Shown: piece after piece, positions 54,526 through 63,905 of the stretch
Position numbering within the stretch: the first letter of the stretch is position 1
Layout of the letters: each line of letters starts with the position of its first letter
Source: Enterococcus alcedinis
GTDB taxonomy: Bacteria; Bacillota; Bacilli; Lactobacillales; Enterococcaceae
DNA: 64,000 nt
Reading direction: 5' to 3'
Assembly: GCF_014635985.1 (NCBI RefSeq)
Contig: NZ_BMDT01000001.1
Span: forward strand, 93,293 to 157,292
The notes under the pieces: generated by a model
Seen by the model: only the letters and a program-made list of their open reading frames with translations
The model's database searches: none
Told to the model about the DNA's origin: nothing
Position numbers and translations under genes: made by a program

Positions 54526-55259
54526 AGAATACGGAAAAAATATTAGGAATACCAGTCGACGTAATAGAATTAGATGCAATGATGGAAGAGGTTCCTAATT
54601 ACCTTCGTAAGAGTAAAAAAATGTTGCTCACAAGTATCAATCCACAAATACTATTGATGGCAAAAAAAGATAAAGAAGTACAAGAATATTTGCTAACTTC
54701 AACGCATCCCTTCCCTGATGGTATCGGTATTATCAAAGTATCGAAATGGACAGGTGGGGCAATAAAACATCGAGTAGCAGGTATTGATGTTATGATGGAG
54801 TTACTTAAAATTGCGACTAGATTGGAACAATCAGTTTTTCTTTTTGGCGCGCATCCTGACATTGTTCGTAAAGCCGTAGAGAATATTAAGAATGACTATA
54901 AAGGTATAAAAATAGCAGGTTATATCGATGGTTATACGACAAAAACAGACGCAGAAATTGTTCAAATAATTAATGAAAGTCAGGCAAAGATTCTATTTGT
55001 TGCTTTAGGGTCCCCACGACAAGAAAAGTGGTTATTAAAGCATTATAATCAATTAAACAGCGTGATATTTCAAAACGTTGGGGGATCATTTGATGTATTG
55101 AGTGGTGAGGTAAAGCGCGCACCACAATGGGTGATTCAATTGAATTTGGAGTGGTTATATCGCTCACTTTCAAATCCTAAAAGGTTTCACCGTATTTTAC
55201 AATTGCCAGTGTTTGTAGTTGAAGCGCTGTTTTGGAAAATCAGACATAGAGATGAATAA
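54522..55259 (+). CDS. tagA: ManNAc transferase of teichoic acid linkage unit (TagA/WecG family)
   Basis: A 245-residue GT26 glycosyltransferase that adds ManNAc to GlcNAc-PP-undecaprenol. Signature stretches are TSINPQILLMAKKD, FPDGIGIIKVSKW with the catalytic-base Asp, FLFGAHPD and VALGSPRQEKW. The Trp-rich C-terminal tail (LEWLYRSLSNPKRFHR) aids membrane binding. It is translationally coupled to the TagB-like gene. It commits the lipid carrier to wall teichoic acid. Confidence 0.93.
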   Translation: MKNTEKILGIPVDVIELDAMMEEVPNYLRKSKKMLLTSINPQILLMAKKDKEVQEYLLTSTHPFPDGIGIIKVSKWTGGAIKHRVAGIDVMMELLKIATRLEQSVFLFGAHPDIVRKAVENIKNDYKGIKIAGYIDGYTTKTDAEIVQIINESQAKILFVALGSPRQEKWLLKHYNQLNSVIFQNVGGSFDVLSGEVKRAPQWVIQLNLEWLYRSLSNPKRFHRILQLPVFVVEALFWKIRHRDE

Positions 55260-55273
55260 AGGAGTCAAATAAA

Positions 55274-56092
55274 GTGAACGATGTCAAAAGAGTATTATTT
55301 GAGCAAATAAAAAATTTCGGAACGATTATTCGAATTTCGAAGTATGAAGAACGAGCAACATATCAGAGTCACTACTTAGGTTTGGTGTGGCAGTTTTTAA
55401 ATCCAGCTATTCAAATAGGAATTTATTATTTGGTATTTGGTATCGGAGTTAACAGAGGAAGATTAATGGAAGGGACCCCCTATATTATTTGGATGTTAAT
55501 CGGAATCATTGCTTGGTTCTTTATTAATAATTCACTCTTAGGTGGATCCAATAGTATCTATTCTAAAGTTGGTATGGTTTCTAAGATGAAATTTCCAGTA
55601 AGTATTTTACCTACAGTAAATATTGCAAGCAATTTTGTTAGTTATCGAGCGATGATGGGTGTTTTAATGGCCTCTATGTTTATTTTCAAAGTCTATCCAA
55701 CGATTTACTGGCTACAATACTTATACTATTTCATTTGTATGATGGCATTTCTATTTGCATTCGGTATTTTAAATTCAACAATCACCGTTTTAGTCAGAGA
55801 TTATCACATTATGCTGCAGTCTGTCTTAAGATTACTGTTTTACTTATCCGGTGCAATTTGGAACTTTCAGACATTAATACAAGGTGAGGAGCACCGATGG
55901 TTTATTCGTGTATTAGAATTAAATCCAATTTATTATATTATTGAAGGATTTAGAGATTCTTTTTTATCAAAAGCGTGGTTTTTTGAAAAAGGCACACAGA
56001 CAATCTTTTTTTGGTCAATTATTACGTTAATTATGATTGTTGGATCGCATTTACATATGAAATTCCGTGCGCGTTTTGTTGACTTTATTTAA
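55274..56092 (+). CDS. tagG: Teichoic acid ABC exporter permease (TagG/TarG)
   Basis: A 272-residue ABC-2 type permease with six helices. It has the amphipathic N-terminal region (RISKYEERATYQSHYLGLVW), then LNPAIQIGIYYLVFG and the later conserved LELNPIYYIIEGFRDS. It forms the channel for wall teichoic acid with TagH. Translation starts at GTG 55274 with AAAGGAG upstream. Confidence 0.93.
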   Translation: MNDVKRVLFEQIKNFGTIIRISKYEERATYQSHYLGLVWQFLNPAIQIGIYYLVFGIGVNRGRLMEGTPYIIWMLIGIIAWFFINNSLLGGSNSIYSKVGMVSKMKFPVSILPTVNIASNFVSYRAMMGVLMASMFIFKVYPTIYWLQYLYYFICMMAFLFAFGILNSTITVLVRDYHIMLQSVLRLLFYLSGAIWNFQTLIQGEEHRWFIRVLELNPIYYIIEGFRDSFLSKAWFFEKGTQTIFFWSIITLIMIVGSHLHMKFRARFVDFI

Positions 56093-56109
56093 TACGAGGA
56101 GGAATATAA

Positions 56110-56811
56110 ATGATATACGCTCAAATTCTAGCGGCAGGTAAAGGGACCCGAATGGGAAATGTCAGTATGCCCAAACAGTTTCTATCAATCAAAAATAAAC
56201 CAATCTTAATTCATACAATTGAAAAATTTATTATGATTGAGGAGTTTTCAAAAATTATCATTTCTTGTCCAGAGGCTTGGATGGAATATACAAAAGATAT
56301 TATCGATAAATATATTAGTGATGACCGTATCGAATTAGTGGCAGGTGGAAAAGAGCGCAATGATACGTTAATGAATAGTATTCGATTCATTGAAGAAAAT
56401 TATGGTTTAAATGACGAGGACGTTATTATTTCTCATGATGCTGTCCGTCCATTTGTTACTAGAAGAATTATTAAAGATAATATTGAAAAATTAAAGCAAT
56501 ACCGAGCAGTCGATACAGTGATTCCTGCTTTTGACACGATCGTTCGAGGGGCGGATGGCGAATTAATTGATATTCCGATTCGAGAGGAAATGTATCAAGG
56601 ACAAACACCACAATCCTTTAATATCAAGACGTTTGTTGAAAGCTATGGCAGACTAACAGAAGAAGAAAAAAATATTTTAAGTGACTCTTGTAAAATTATT
56701 TTATTAGCAGGTGAAAAAGTTGCTATGGTACAAGGAGAAAGTTACAATATTAAAATTACAACACCGTATGACTTAAAAGTTGCAAATACGATTGTAGAGG
56801 AGCGCGATTAG
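56110..56811 (+). CDS. tarI: Ribitol-5-phosphate cytidylyltransferase (TarI)
   Basis: A 233-residue IspD-family nucleotidyltransferase making CDP-ribitol. The CTP-binding motif [10 protein letters not shown] begins at residue 7; [10 protein letters not shown] and QTPQSFN are the other active-site parts. IspD (isoprenoid synthesis) is the alternative, but the adjacent tarJ and teichoic acid setting settle it as TarI. GAGGAGG precedes the ATG, and tarJ follows with no gap. Confidence 0.92.
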   Translation: MIYAQILAAGKGTRMGNVSMPKQFLSIKNKPILIHTIEKFIMIEEFSKIIISCPEAWMEYTKDIIDKYISDDRIELVAGGKERNDTLMNSIRFIEENYGLNDEDVIISHDAVRPFVTRRIIKDNIEKLKQYRAVDTVIPAFDTIVRGADGELIDIPIREEMYQGQTPQSFNIKTFVESYGRLTEEEKNILSDSCKIILLAGEKVAMVQGESYNIKITTPYDLKVANTIVEERD

Positions 56812-57837
56812 ATGTTAAACCAAGTGTATCGACTCGTATCGCCAAGACAGTTTGAATCGATTGCAGTTAACGAAGAGTTAAAAGATGAGACAATCATTGT
56901 TAGACCGACATATTTGTCGATTTGTCATGCGGATCAACGCTACTTTACGGGTAGTAGAGATAAGGCAATACTTGCAAAAAAATTACCTATGGCACTAATT
57001 CATGAAGGGATTGGAGAGGTCATTTTTGACCCTAAAAATGAGTATCAGCGTGGGGACATTGTAGTAATGGTACCAAATACGCCGATAGAAGAAGATCCAG
57101 TTATTCATGAAAATTACTTGCGTAGTTCTAAATTTCGCTCGAGTGGTTATGATGGATATATGCAAGAGTATGTTTATTTACGACGCGATCGAGCGGTTCG
57201 TCTGCCTGTAGATTTTGATTTTGAGATGTCTGCCTTCATTGAACTTGTGTCGGTGGCTTATCATACAATTGAACGTGCTGAAGCAAGAATGAATGATGAT
57301 CGTTCTGTTTTCGGAATTTGGGGAGACGGTAATTTGGGGTATATTACCTCACTGTTGCTAAAATATAAATACCCAAATTCAAAAATTATTGTTTTTGGGA
57401 AACATGAATTAAAATTGGATTATTTCTCATTTGCTGACAAGGTTTATTTGGTCAATCAGATTCCAGAAAGTGTTGAAATCAGTCATGCTTTTGAATGTAC
57501 TGGAGGAATGGGTAGCCAGTACGCAATCAATCAAATTATTGACATTATTAAGCCTGAAGGGGTTATCGCTTTAATGGGGGTTTCTGAAAACAACATTGAG
57601 GTGAACACACGGATGGTTTTAGAAAAAGGATTGGTACTCATCGGGAGTAGTCGAAGCAGTGTGCAAGATTTTCAAGCAACAGTAGACTTTCTTGAGTTAC
57701 ACCCAGGTGCAAGAAGACGATTGAAGAATCTAATTGGATTAGTTAAAACAGTTAAAACAATTAATGATATTATCGATTGTTTTGATGAAGATCTCGTGAC
57801 CACATGGGGAAAAACGGTTATGAAGTGGGAAATATAA
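56812..57837 (+). CDS. tarJ: Ribulose-5-phosphate reductase (TarJ)
   Basis: A 341-residue zinc-dependent medium-chain dehydrogenase that reduces ribulose-5-P to ribitol-5-P for TarI. The N-terminus has SICHADQRYFTG with a zinc-binding Cys and the IHEGIGEV motif. The nucleotide fold is at WGDGNLGYITSLLL. The usual ADH-like structural zinc lobe is replaced by the shorter TarJ-type loop (PNTPIEEDP). Its ATG follows the tarI stop immediately, with AGGAG in the tarI tail. Confidence 0.92.
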   Translation: MLNQVYRLVSPRQFESIAVNEELKDETIIVRPTYLSICHADQRYFTGSRDKAILAKKLPMALIHEGIGEVIFDPKNEYQRGDIVVMVPNTPIEEDPVIHENYLRSSKFRSSGYDGYMQEYVYLRRDRAVRLPVDFDFEMSAFIELVSVAYHTIERAEARMNDDRSVFGIWGDGNLGYITSLLLKYKYPNSKIIVFGKHELKLDYFSFADKVYLVNQIPESVEISHAFECTGGMGSQYAINQIIDIIKPEGVIALMGVSENNIEVNTRMVLEKGLVLIGSSRSSVQDFQATVDFLELHPGARRRLKNLIGLVKTVKTINDIIDCFDEDLVTTWGKTVMKWEI

Positions 57838-57841
57838 GCTG

Positions 57842-58951
57842 ATGAAACTTTCTTTATTACAAAAATCAATCCATTATTTGTATCATTTTTTTTCAAGAAT
57901 GACACGCACGAATTACGATAAAGTAACCTTCTGTACGAATCGCAGTCAAGAGCTGACTGGAAATTTAAAAAATATCTATTTAGAGTTTAAAAAACAAAAA
58001 GATGTACAGATAAAAGTTATCTGCTTCAATTATAATCGAAGTATTATTGGGCGCGTACAATATTTATGGTATTCAATCATATCTATTTACCACTTAGCAA
58101 CATCGAGAGTTTTTATTATCGATGATTATTTTTTACCTATTTATTGTATCGAATCTAAAAGAGATGAAAATATTGTGATTCAAGTCTGGCATGCAATCGG
58201 ACACTTGAAGCGATACGGATTAAGTATTGAAAAAAACCGAAAAAGTCGCTTGAAGCACCATTCGAATTATGATTGGGTTTTAGCTAATTCTCATGCAGAT
58301 ATTGATGCATTAAGTCAATCATTTGATATTACTAGGAATCAAATTGTTGTGACAGGTGCACCGCGCTTAGATGATTTGATTAAAGTAAATCATCTTGAAA
58401 AAAAAGAGAATGTTTATCAAATCCTGTATGCACCAACATATCGTGATGCGACTGATGAAGATCCAGCTTACAAGTATATTAATGCTTTTTTATTAGAATT
58501 CTCGAAACAGTCTTTTAAAATACCAACGAAACTCTATGTTTCTTTACATCCTTACTTGAAGATTGAAAAGATTCATAATCACTTCTCAGACAATATCATC
58601 ATTTTTCAAGATACTGCACAATCAAGTAAGTTGTTAAAAGAAGTGGATTGTTTTATTACAGATTATTCCTCTCTTTTACTTGACTATAGTTATTTTGAAA
58701 AACCAATTAAAATTTACGCTCCTGATTATGATCAATATACTCGAGAAGTTGGCTTCTTTGTAGATTACCAATCTTATTTAGACTTACCAATTTCCAAGAA
58801 TGCGGAAGAACTAGTAGCGAATTTAAATGAGTATTCTATTGAGGAGCGGATGAGTGTTGCTCGCTTAAAAAAAGAAAATTTTCCATTCTTGGATGGATTG
58901 AATAGTCAAAGAAGTTATCAATTTATAAAAAAACTTTTAAAAGATAGATAA
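57842..58951 (+). CDS. CDP-polyol phosphotransferase family protein (TagB/TarF/TarL-like)
   Basis: A 369-residue enzyme with the same domain as the TagB-like protein: [38 protein letters not shown] and ITDYSSLLLDYS. Following tarIJ, it is the best candidate for a ribitol-phosphate primase or polymerase. A glycerophosphate extender (TarF) is the alternative. The length is near that of TagB/TarB and well below that of two-domain polymerases. The ribosome site is weak (GTGGGA). Exact donor and acceptor cannot be read. Confidence 0.78.
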   Translation: MKLSLLQKSIHYLYHFFSRMTRTNYDKVTFCTNRSQELTGNLKNIYLEFKKQKDVQIKVICFNYNRSIIGRVQYLWYSIISIYHLATSRVFIIDDYFLPIYCIESKRDENIVIQVWHAIGHLKRYGLSIEKNRKSRLKHHSNYDWVLANSHADIDALSQSFDITRNQIVVTGAPRLDDLIKVNHLEKKENVYQILYAPTYRDATDEDPAYKYINAFLLEFSKQSFKIPTKLYVSLHPYLKIEKIHNHFSDNIIIFQDTAQSSKLLKEVDCFITDYSSLLLDYSYFEKPIKIYAPDYDQYTREVGFFVDYQSYLDLPISKNAEELVANLNEYSIEERMSVARLKKENFPFLDGLNSQRSYQFIKKLLKDR

Positions 58952-58964
58952 AGCGGGTTGTAAA

Positions 58965-60140
58965 ATGAAGAAAGAAAAAGTTTCAATCATCGTACCAATG
59001 TATAATGTTGCGGAATATATCACAGACTGCTTAAAAAGTATATTGAATCAGACGTATTTATCAATTGAAATCATACTGATAGATGACGGTTCAACGGATG
59101 ACACATTACAAATTGCTAATGATGTGACAAAGAATGAGGAAAAAGTTTTTATTTACTCGACAGATAACCATGGACCAGCACATGCGCGGAATTTCGGTAT
59201 TCAACGGGCAACGGGAGAATACATAATGTTCGTGGACAGTGATGATTACTTGCCCCCAAAAGCTGTGAATAGTCTTGTGGAGGCTGCAATTTTAGATAAC
59301 AGTTTATTAGTTGTTGGGCGTACAGTGAGAACAAATGGGGATAAGACTTGGGATGTAGCTTCGCATCAGAAATATCAATTAAATCAAACACGTAAAAAAG
59401 TTAACATTGAAAAATGTCCAGAGCTTTTTTTTGCGATTGGACCCGCTGCTAAGTTGTATCATCACAGTTTGATAGACAATCAAACATTCGATGAGTCGAT
59501 ACGTTTTGCCGAGGATCAGTTATTTGTGTTACAAACGTATCTAAAGGCAAAAAAGATAAGTATAGTTTCAGAAATTGTTTATTATTATCGTGTTCGGCAG
59601 ACAGCTAATCAGTCACTTACGCAAACATACTCAAAACAAGCATATGAGAACTTAAAAAATATATTGATGATTATTAATCAAGCTTGTGAGCTCATTTATG
59701 AGCAAAATAATTATTCTCAAAATGAAAAAGAACAATTATTTATTGCTTATGTTAATCGTCTATGTGAAATTGAGCTTAGAGTTTTATTTAAATCGATTTA
59801 TCGTCAAGAAGGGAAGCAACAAAAAAAGTTTTTTCAGAGTTTTTTAAAGGGAATAGAAAAAAAGCCGGCTATTTTTGAATTACTAGTGAATCAGTCTGTC
59901 GGCTTTAATAATTACATTAAGAACGAACTATATCAGTTTTATTTTTTAATTAAAAAACAGGCTTTTCCTTCATATATAAAAATTGTTAAACAGATTAACC
60001 TTTGGCAAAAAGAGGATACTGAGTCTGATTTAACAACGAAAATTATCGCTTCAAATGGGAGCCAAACGAAGATATTATCGTTAAAATTAATGACTGCGTT
60101 AAATTATTTAGTAAGCAGATTAGGTAGGAGAATGAAATGA
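58965..60140 (+). CDS. Family 2 glycosyltransferase in teichoic acid operon
   Basis: A 391-residue GT-A glycosyltransferase. The start VSIIVPMYNVAEYITDCLKS, the first Asp motif LIDDGSTDDT and the DSDD metal motif (FVDSDD) are intact; HGPAHARNFG is the usual acceptor-side loop. The C-terminal ~150 residues are charged and helical. It may decorate the teichoic acid with sugar. Its catalytic part is visibly related to the first part of the next gene. It overlaps that gene by four bases (ATGA). Confidence 0.85.
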   Translation: MKKEKVSIIVPMYNVAEYITDCLKSILNQTYLSIEIILIDDGSTDDTLQIANDVTKNEEKVFIYSTDNHGPAHARNFGIQRATGEYIMFVDSDDYLPPKAVNSLVEAAILDNSLLVVGRTVRTNGDKTWDVASHQKYQLNQTRKKVNIEKCPELFFAIGPAAKLYHHSLIDNQTFDESIRFAEDQLFVLQTYLKAKKISIVSEIVYYYRVRQTANQSLTQTYSKQAYENLKNILMIINQACELIYEQNNYSQNEKEQLFIAYVNRLCEIELRVLFKSIYRQEGKQQKKFFQSFLKGIEKKPAIFELLVNQSVGFNNYIKNELYQFYFLIKKQAFPSYIKIVKQINLWQKEDTESDLTTKIIASNGSQTKILSLKLMTALNYLVSRLGRRMK

Positions 60141-62476
60141 GTTATCAAGTTATACAACAGTCTAAGATACAAAATCCAATAATATCAATTGTTACCCCAA
60201 CATATAATGTTGAGGCTTTTATTGAAGAACAAGTTAATTCGTTAGTGAATCAAGATTTACCAGGTGTAGAACTAGTTATTGTGGACGATGGATCGAGTGA
60301 CAACACACTGAGCATTTTAAAACAATTAGGTGAAAAACACCCAGAAATTACACTCGTTTCACAAGAAAATCAAGGACCATCAAGAGCACGGAATGTGGGA
60401 TTAGAATTGTTTAGAGGTGAGTACCTCTATTTTGTGGATGCAGATGATATCGTGCCTTCAGGAGCCTTAAAGGCATTGTATGAGGCAGCTCAAGCAGAAG
60501 GAGCAGATATTGTTACTGGACGATCATTAAGTTTTAATTCAACTGGATCTTGGTACATTGGGGGACACTATAATGCAGGACTATTTAATGAAGGTATGCG
60601 TTCTTTTGCCACGAACCCCGAACTTGTCTATTCTTTAGGTCCAGCAAGTAAACTTTATAAACGTAAAATTATAGAAAATTTACGTATGCCTGAAAATATT
60701 AAAATTGGTGAAGACCAACCTTTTGTTTTAGAGGCGTTATTAAGAAGTCAGAAAATATATACAATCGATGCAATTGTATATAATTATCGCTCTCGTGAAA
60801 CAGATGAAGCGTCGTTATCACAAATCGTATCAGTAGATCCTTTGATTGCTTTCTTGGAAATACGCAAGAGTTTGTTTGTTAGCTTGCCGTTATTTAAGAA
60901 ATATCTAACCAACCAATATGTTTATTTGGATGCACTCAAAACATACTTTGAACGGGTAGTTCGATTCGATTTATGGCCGTCGATACGTGAAGTTCTAAAA
61001 TTACAAGATGGGTCGATTCAAAAACAAGTTTTTTCAGAACTCATCGGTATTACAAAAGAACTACCTGAAGAGCTATTCGCAGAAAATATTTTTTATTTCC
61101 AAATGCTAACAGTTGAAATGGTGGAGCGCTATAAATTTATCCAAAAAGAGGCACACGGGGAATATATTCGCCTATTAAAAACATTATTTGACAAGATTGA
61201 GTCTGGAGTGTTTAGCGCCATGCAAGACAATGTCCGAATATCCGAAGCATATAGGAAGATGTCAGCATTAAAGCAATCTGTAAAATATCAAACAACGCTC
61301 CCAATCTTCTTGTTTTTAGCTAAGCGACGTTTGGTGAAAGAATCAAAGATATTATCACGCAAAGCTAAAACGTTTATTCAAAGTAGAACGCTGACTAAAG
61401 TGATGTATCCTATATATCGTTTAGTCCTTCCAAAAACAAAAGTTTTATTTTTAACAAATAAAGAAGCTAACTTGACAGGAACATTCCGTATGGTATATGA
61501 CGAAGTCCGTAAGCATGAAGAACTGACTAATGATATCCGTTGCCATTTAAAAACAAATACTCGTTCTTTTTCTGCTCAAAGAAAGCTCTTAAAAGATGTT
61601 GCAAGTGCGAAATACATTTTTTTAGATGACTATTATCGTCAAATATACGGATTAAAAACTTCTAAAAAAACAGAAGTCATCCAATTATGGCATGCAGCAG
61701 GTGCGTTTAAGAAATTTGGATTTGGCGCAATAGGTAGTCTGGAATCTAATACAGTTGAATTTGAAATGGCTGCTCATCAAAACTATACAAAAGTTATTTG
61801 CTCCTCGAAGGAAGTTGTACCCTATTATGCAGAAGCTTTCCATGTGGCTGAAAGTCAAGTGCTGCCTTTAGGGGTGCCACGTGCAGATAAACTTTTAGAC
61901 GAAGAATATCGAACGTTTATTCACAATAGATTTTTACGCAAGCATCCTCAGGTTCGGGGACGTAAGGTCATTACTTATGCACCTACTTTTAGAGGAGGAC
62001 CAAAAGTCCGTCAACAATTTAAGATGATGTTAAATCTACGTAAATTTGTGGATCATTTTTCGGATGAATATATTTTAGCGATTAAAATGCATCCTTCAGT
62101 GAGTAAATCACAAGGGGTACCATTTGATCTAAAAGATGATATTTTAAATTTAAGTGCGATGGATATGAATGACTTGCTTATTTCGACGGATGTCTTGATT
62201 ACAGATTATTCATCAGTTATCTTTGATTACTCTTTATTGAATAGACCGATCATTTTTTATGCGTATGATTTGGAAGAATATATCGCAGAACGTGATTTTT
62301 ATTATGAATATCAAGACTTTGTACCTGGACCTATCGTACGAACAAATGAAGAATTATTCAATCAAATTGATCATTTAGATGAGATTAATTTACAACAAGT
62401 TGAAAAATTTAAAAATACATTCTTTGATCAATTAGATGGGCAGTCTGCAAAAAGGATAGTCGATTCGATTCTTTAA
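60137..62476 (+). CDS. Fusion of GT2 glycosyltransferase and TagF-type CDP-polyol phosphotransferase
   Basis: A 779-residue two-domain protein. Residues 15-230 are a GT2 domain with VDDGSSDNT, FVDADD and QGPSRARNVG. Residues about 430-779 are a CDP-glycerol phosphotransferase domain with QLWHAAGAFKKFG, GVPRADKL, TYAPTFRGG, KMHPSV and ITDYSSVIFDYS. It could add a sugar and a polyol phosphate in turn, making a repeating unit of sugar plus glycerol- or ribitol-phosphate (inference). GTAGGAG precedes the ATG. It is the last gene of the operon. Confidence 0.87.
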   Translation: MSYQVIQQSKIQNPIISIVTPTYNVEAFIEEQVNSLVNQDLPGVELVIVDDGSSDNTLSILKQLGEKHPEITLVSQENQGPSRARNVGLELFRGEYLYFVDADDIVPSGALKALYEAAQAEGADIVTGRSLSFNSTGSWYIGGHYNAGLFNEGMRSFATNPELVYSLGPASKLYKRKIIENLRMPENIKIGEDQPFVLEALLRSQKIYTIDAIVYNYRSRETDEASLSQIVSVDPLIAFLEIRKSLFVSLPLFKKYLTNQYVYLDALKTYFERVVRFDLWPSIREVLKLQDGSIQKQVFSELIGITKELPEELFAENIFYFQMLTVEMVERYKFIQKEAHGEYIRLLKTLFDKIESGVFSAMQDNVRISEAYRKMSALKQSVKYQTTLPIFLFLAKRRLVKESKILSRKAKTFIQSRTLTKVMYPIYRLVLPKTKVLFLTNKEANLTGTFRMVYDEVRKHEELTNDIRCHLKTNTRSFSAQRKLLKDVASAKYIFLDDYYRQIYGLKTSKKTEVIQLWHAAGAFKKFGFGAIGSLESNTVEFEMAAHQNYTKVICSSKEVVPYYAEAFHVAESQVLPLGVPRADKLLDEEYRTFIHNRFLRKHPQVRGRKVITYAPTFRGGPKVRQQFKMMLNLRKFVDHFSDEYILAIKMHPSVSKSQGVPFDLKDDILNLSAMDMNDLLISTDVLITDYSSVIFDYSLLNRPIIFYAYDLEEYIAERDFYYEYQDFVPGPIVRTNEELFNQIDHLDEINLQQVEKFKNTFFDQLDGQSAKRIVDSIL

Positions 62477-62488
62477 AAGAGAACCAAT

Positions 62489-62566
62489 AAAATAAAAGGA
62501 AAATAGCGCCGTACAATCTTTAAAGGTAATCTAGAGATTAATACTTTGTTGTATTCCTTTTATTTT
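62489..62566. repeat. Nested imperfect inverted repeat in the operon 3' region
   Basis: Outer arms AAAATAAAAGGAA (62489-62501) and TTCCTTTTATTTT (62554-62566) pair perfectly. Inside are TACAA/TTGTA (62512-62516 with 62549-62553) and the symmetric AATCTAGAGATT (62528-62539). It starts 13 bases after the last stop codon. Confidence 0.65.
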
Positions 62567-62616
62567 GTTTGTAAAGGAATATTGACGTACTCAAATGGAA
62601 TCAAATATGGTTATAG

Positions 62617-62650
62617 AAATCGGTAGAAAATATTCTACCGATTTTTTCTT
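62617..62650 (+). terminator. Terminator of the teichoic acid operon
   Basis: A 12-bp stem AAATCGGTAGAA/TTCTACCGATTT (62617-62628 with 62633-62644) runs into TTTTCTTTTT. Confidence 0.88.
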
Positions 62651-62861
62651 TTTATTGATAAACCAATCTTTGAATAAATATCGATAACTCTTATTGGTAT
62701 TATCTAAAGTAGTGGAATCATGTTAAAATTTTTAGGTGAAGATTTTTTTAATGCTCTCGAAGACATGGGTTTCAAGTAAATCTAAATATGTATGAATGAT
62801 TAAATTTATTTATCCAGAAGGACAGCTGACACAATTGTTTTTTAAAGCTTGTTAACCAAAT

Positions 62862-62909
62862 GTCTACACTGATAAAGTCTTTACTTTATCAGTGTAGACT
62901 CTCTTTTTG
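62862..62909 (+). terminator. Orphan terminator-like hairpin
   Basis: A perfect 16-bp stem (62862-62877 with 62884-62899) is followed by TCTCTTTTTG. No gene ends just before it, which suggests that one has been lost or that a short RNA ends here. Confidence 0.8.
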
Positions 62910-62924
62910 TTTAAAAAAAGCAAA

Positions 62925-62975
62925 AAGTGTTGAAAGAAAATCTCATGAAAATTTCCTATCAACACTTATTTTTTT
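62925..62975. terminator. Terminator of the acyltransferase remnant
   Basis: AAGTGTTGA (62925-62933) pairs with TCAACACTT (62959-62967). A/T tails on both sides allow action in either direction, and the minus-strand remnant ends at 62974. Confidence 0.7.
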
Positions 62976-63684
62976 AATTAAACAATTTGTTAATATTTCT
63001 GATAATATATTTTTCGAAAATAGTTGCTAGAATGACTGTGCCGATAAAACTAATGATAAAGAAGATAACATAGTGATCGTCTACGCCATAATGAGCGAGG
63101 ATAGTCATTGGAATACGTTGTAAAATATAGATAGTGAACACTTTTTTACCTAAAAACTCTAAAAAAGAATTATTTAATTGAACTTTCTGAGTAATTAATA
63201 AGAGGAGCACGGTAAAAGTTGTGATCCAAATAGTATAAACTTCGATACCACTAGCATAGCGTGGAAATAACGTTTTTGAGCTAATTATAAAAATAATAAA
63301 TAGTGTGATGAAAAATATTAAATCGCTTTTCAAAAACCGATCGATAGAGGGTTTGAAATATGAATAGAAAAGACCAATTGAAAAGCATATCATTGTGTTG
63401 TATGTATAACCTGGTCTATCCAGTAATATTTGAATATATACAGTACCAATTGTTAAAATAAAAGTTGTAGTGATTGCTAGAAGGTAGTTGTGTTTCCAAA
63501 TTTTAAAGGAAATAAAAACAATAATATAAAGTAATAATATAGCTGTTATGTACCAATTACTATTACCAATAGAGGTCCAGCTTGTTAAGGCTAACAGAGT
63601 GTGTTTGATAGGATAACTTCTTTTGATAAATAAATTTAATACAAAATAAAATAAGAGAGCGGCGTTAAAATAAAATTCATTTTT
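62974..63684 (-). pseudogene. 5'-truncated acyltransferase 3 family (OatA-like) membrane protein
   Basis: The open frame encodes about 236 residues from just after an in-frame TGA at 63685-63687, well beyond the first ATG at 63393. It reads as the later helices of an acyltransferase-3 protein: FYFNAALLFYFVLNL, then LTSWTSIGNSNWYI, then a final LEFLGKKVFTIYILQRIPM. The N-terminal catalytic region with the usual His-rich motif is missing and no start codon with a ribosome site is present. Translation from 63393 would make only 139 residues. I call it a remnant of a wall or polysaccharide O-acetyltransferase. A sequencing frameshift cannot be excluded. Confidence 0.72.
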
Positions 63685-63858
63685 TCATATCCTTTCATAA
63701 AAATTTGAATGAATAGACTCTCTTATAAAGTTTGTTACGTCAAAAGTATAGATTTTAATAGTATGGCATTAAATTGAGTGGGAAATTAATAATTAATAAA
63801 GCTTATTAAAAAAAAACAGTTTTTTTATTCGATTGTTTTACTCTTTCTCGCTTTCGTG

Positions 63859-63864
63859 TATAAT
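63859..63864 (+). promoter_or_regulatory. -10 element for the last gene
   Basis: A perfect TATAAT lies 42 bases before the start. TTGTTT at 63833 is a possible -35, but with a long 20-base spacer. Confidence 0.45.
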
Positions 63865-63905
63865 GGTACAAGTTAGTTACCCCGAAAGTGAGGAGGAGTT
63901 GTTTT

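Larger units (their letters stand above)
62477..62973. other. Noncoding interval after the teichoic acid operon
   Basis: About 500 bases hold no convincing gene. They contain a nested inverted repeat, the operon terminator, a second and a third strong hairpin, and one 19-codon frame (62720-62779) with no family resemblance. The concentration of hairpins next to a broken acyltransferase suggests a worn-down region. No insertion-sequence ends are visible. Confidence 0.6.

Noticed and set aside
56110-56811. IspD (isoprenoid pathway) reading of the cytidylyltransferase
   Set aside because: It directly precedes tarJ inside a teichoic acid operon, where TarI is expected.
62720-62779. Small 19-codon frame with a weak ribosome site in the noncoding interval
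   Set aside because: Too short, no recognisable family and no promoter or terminator of its own.
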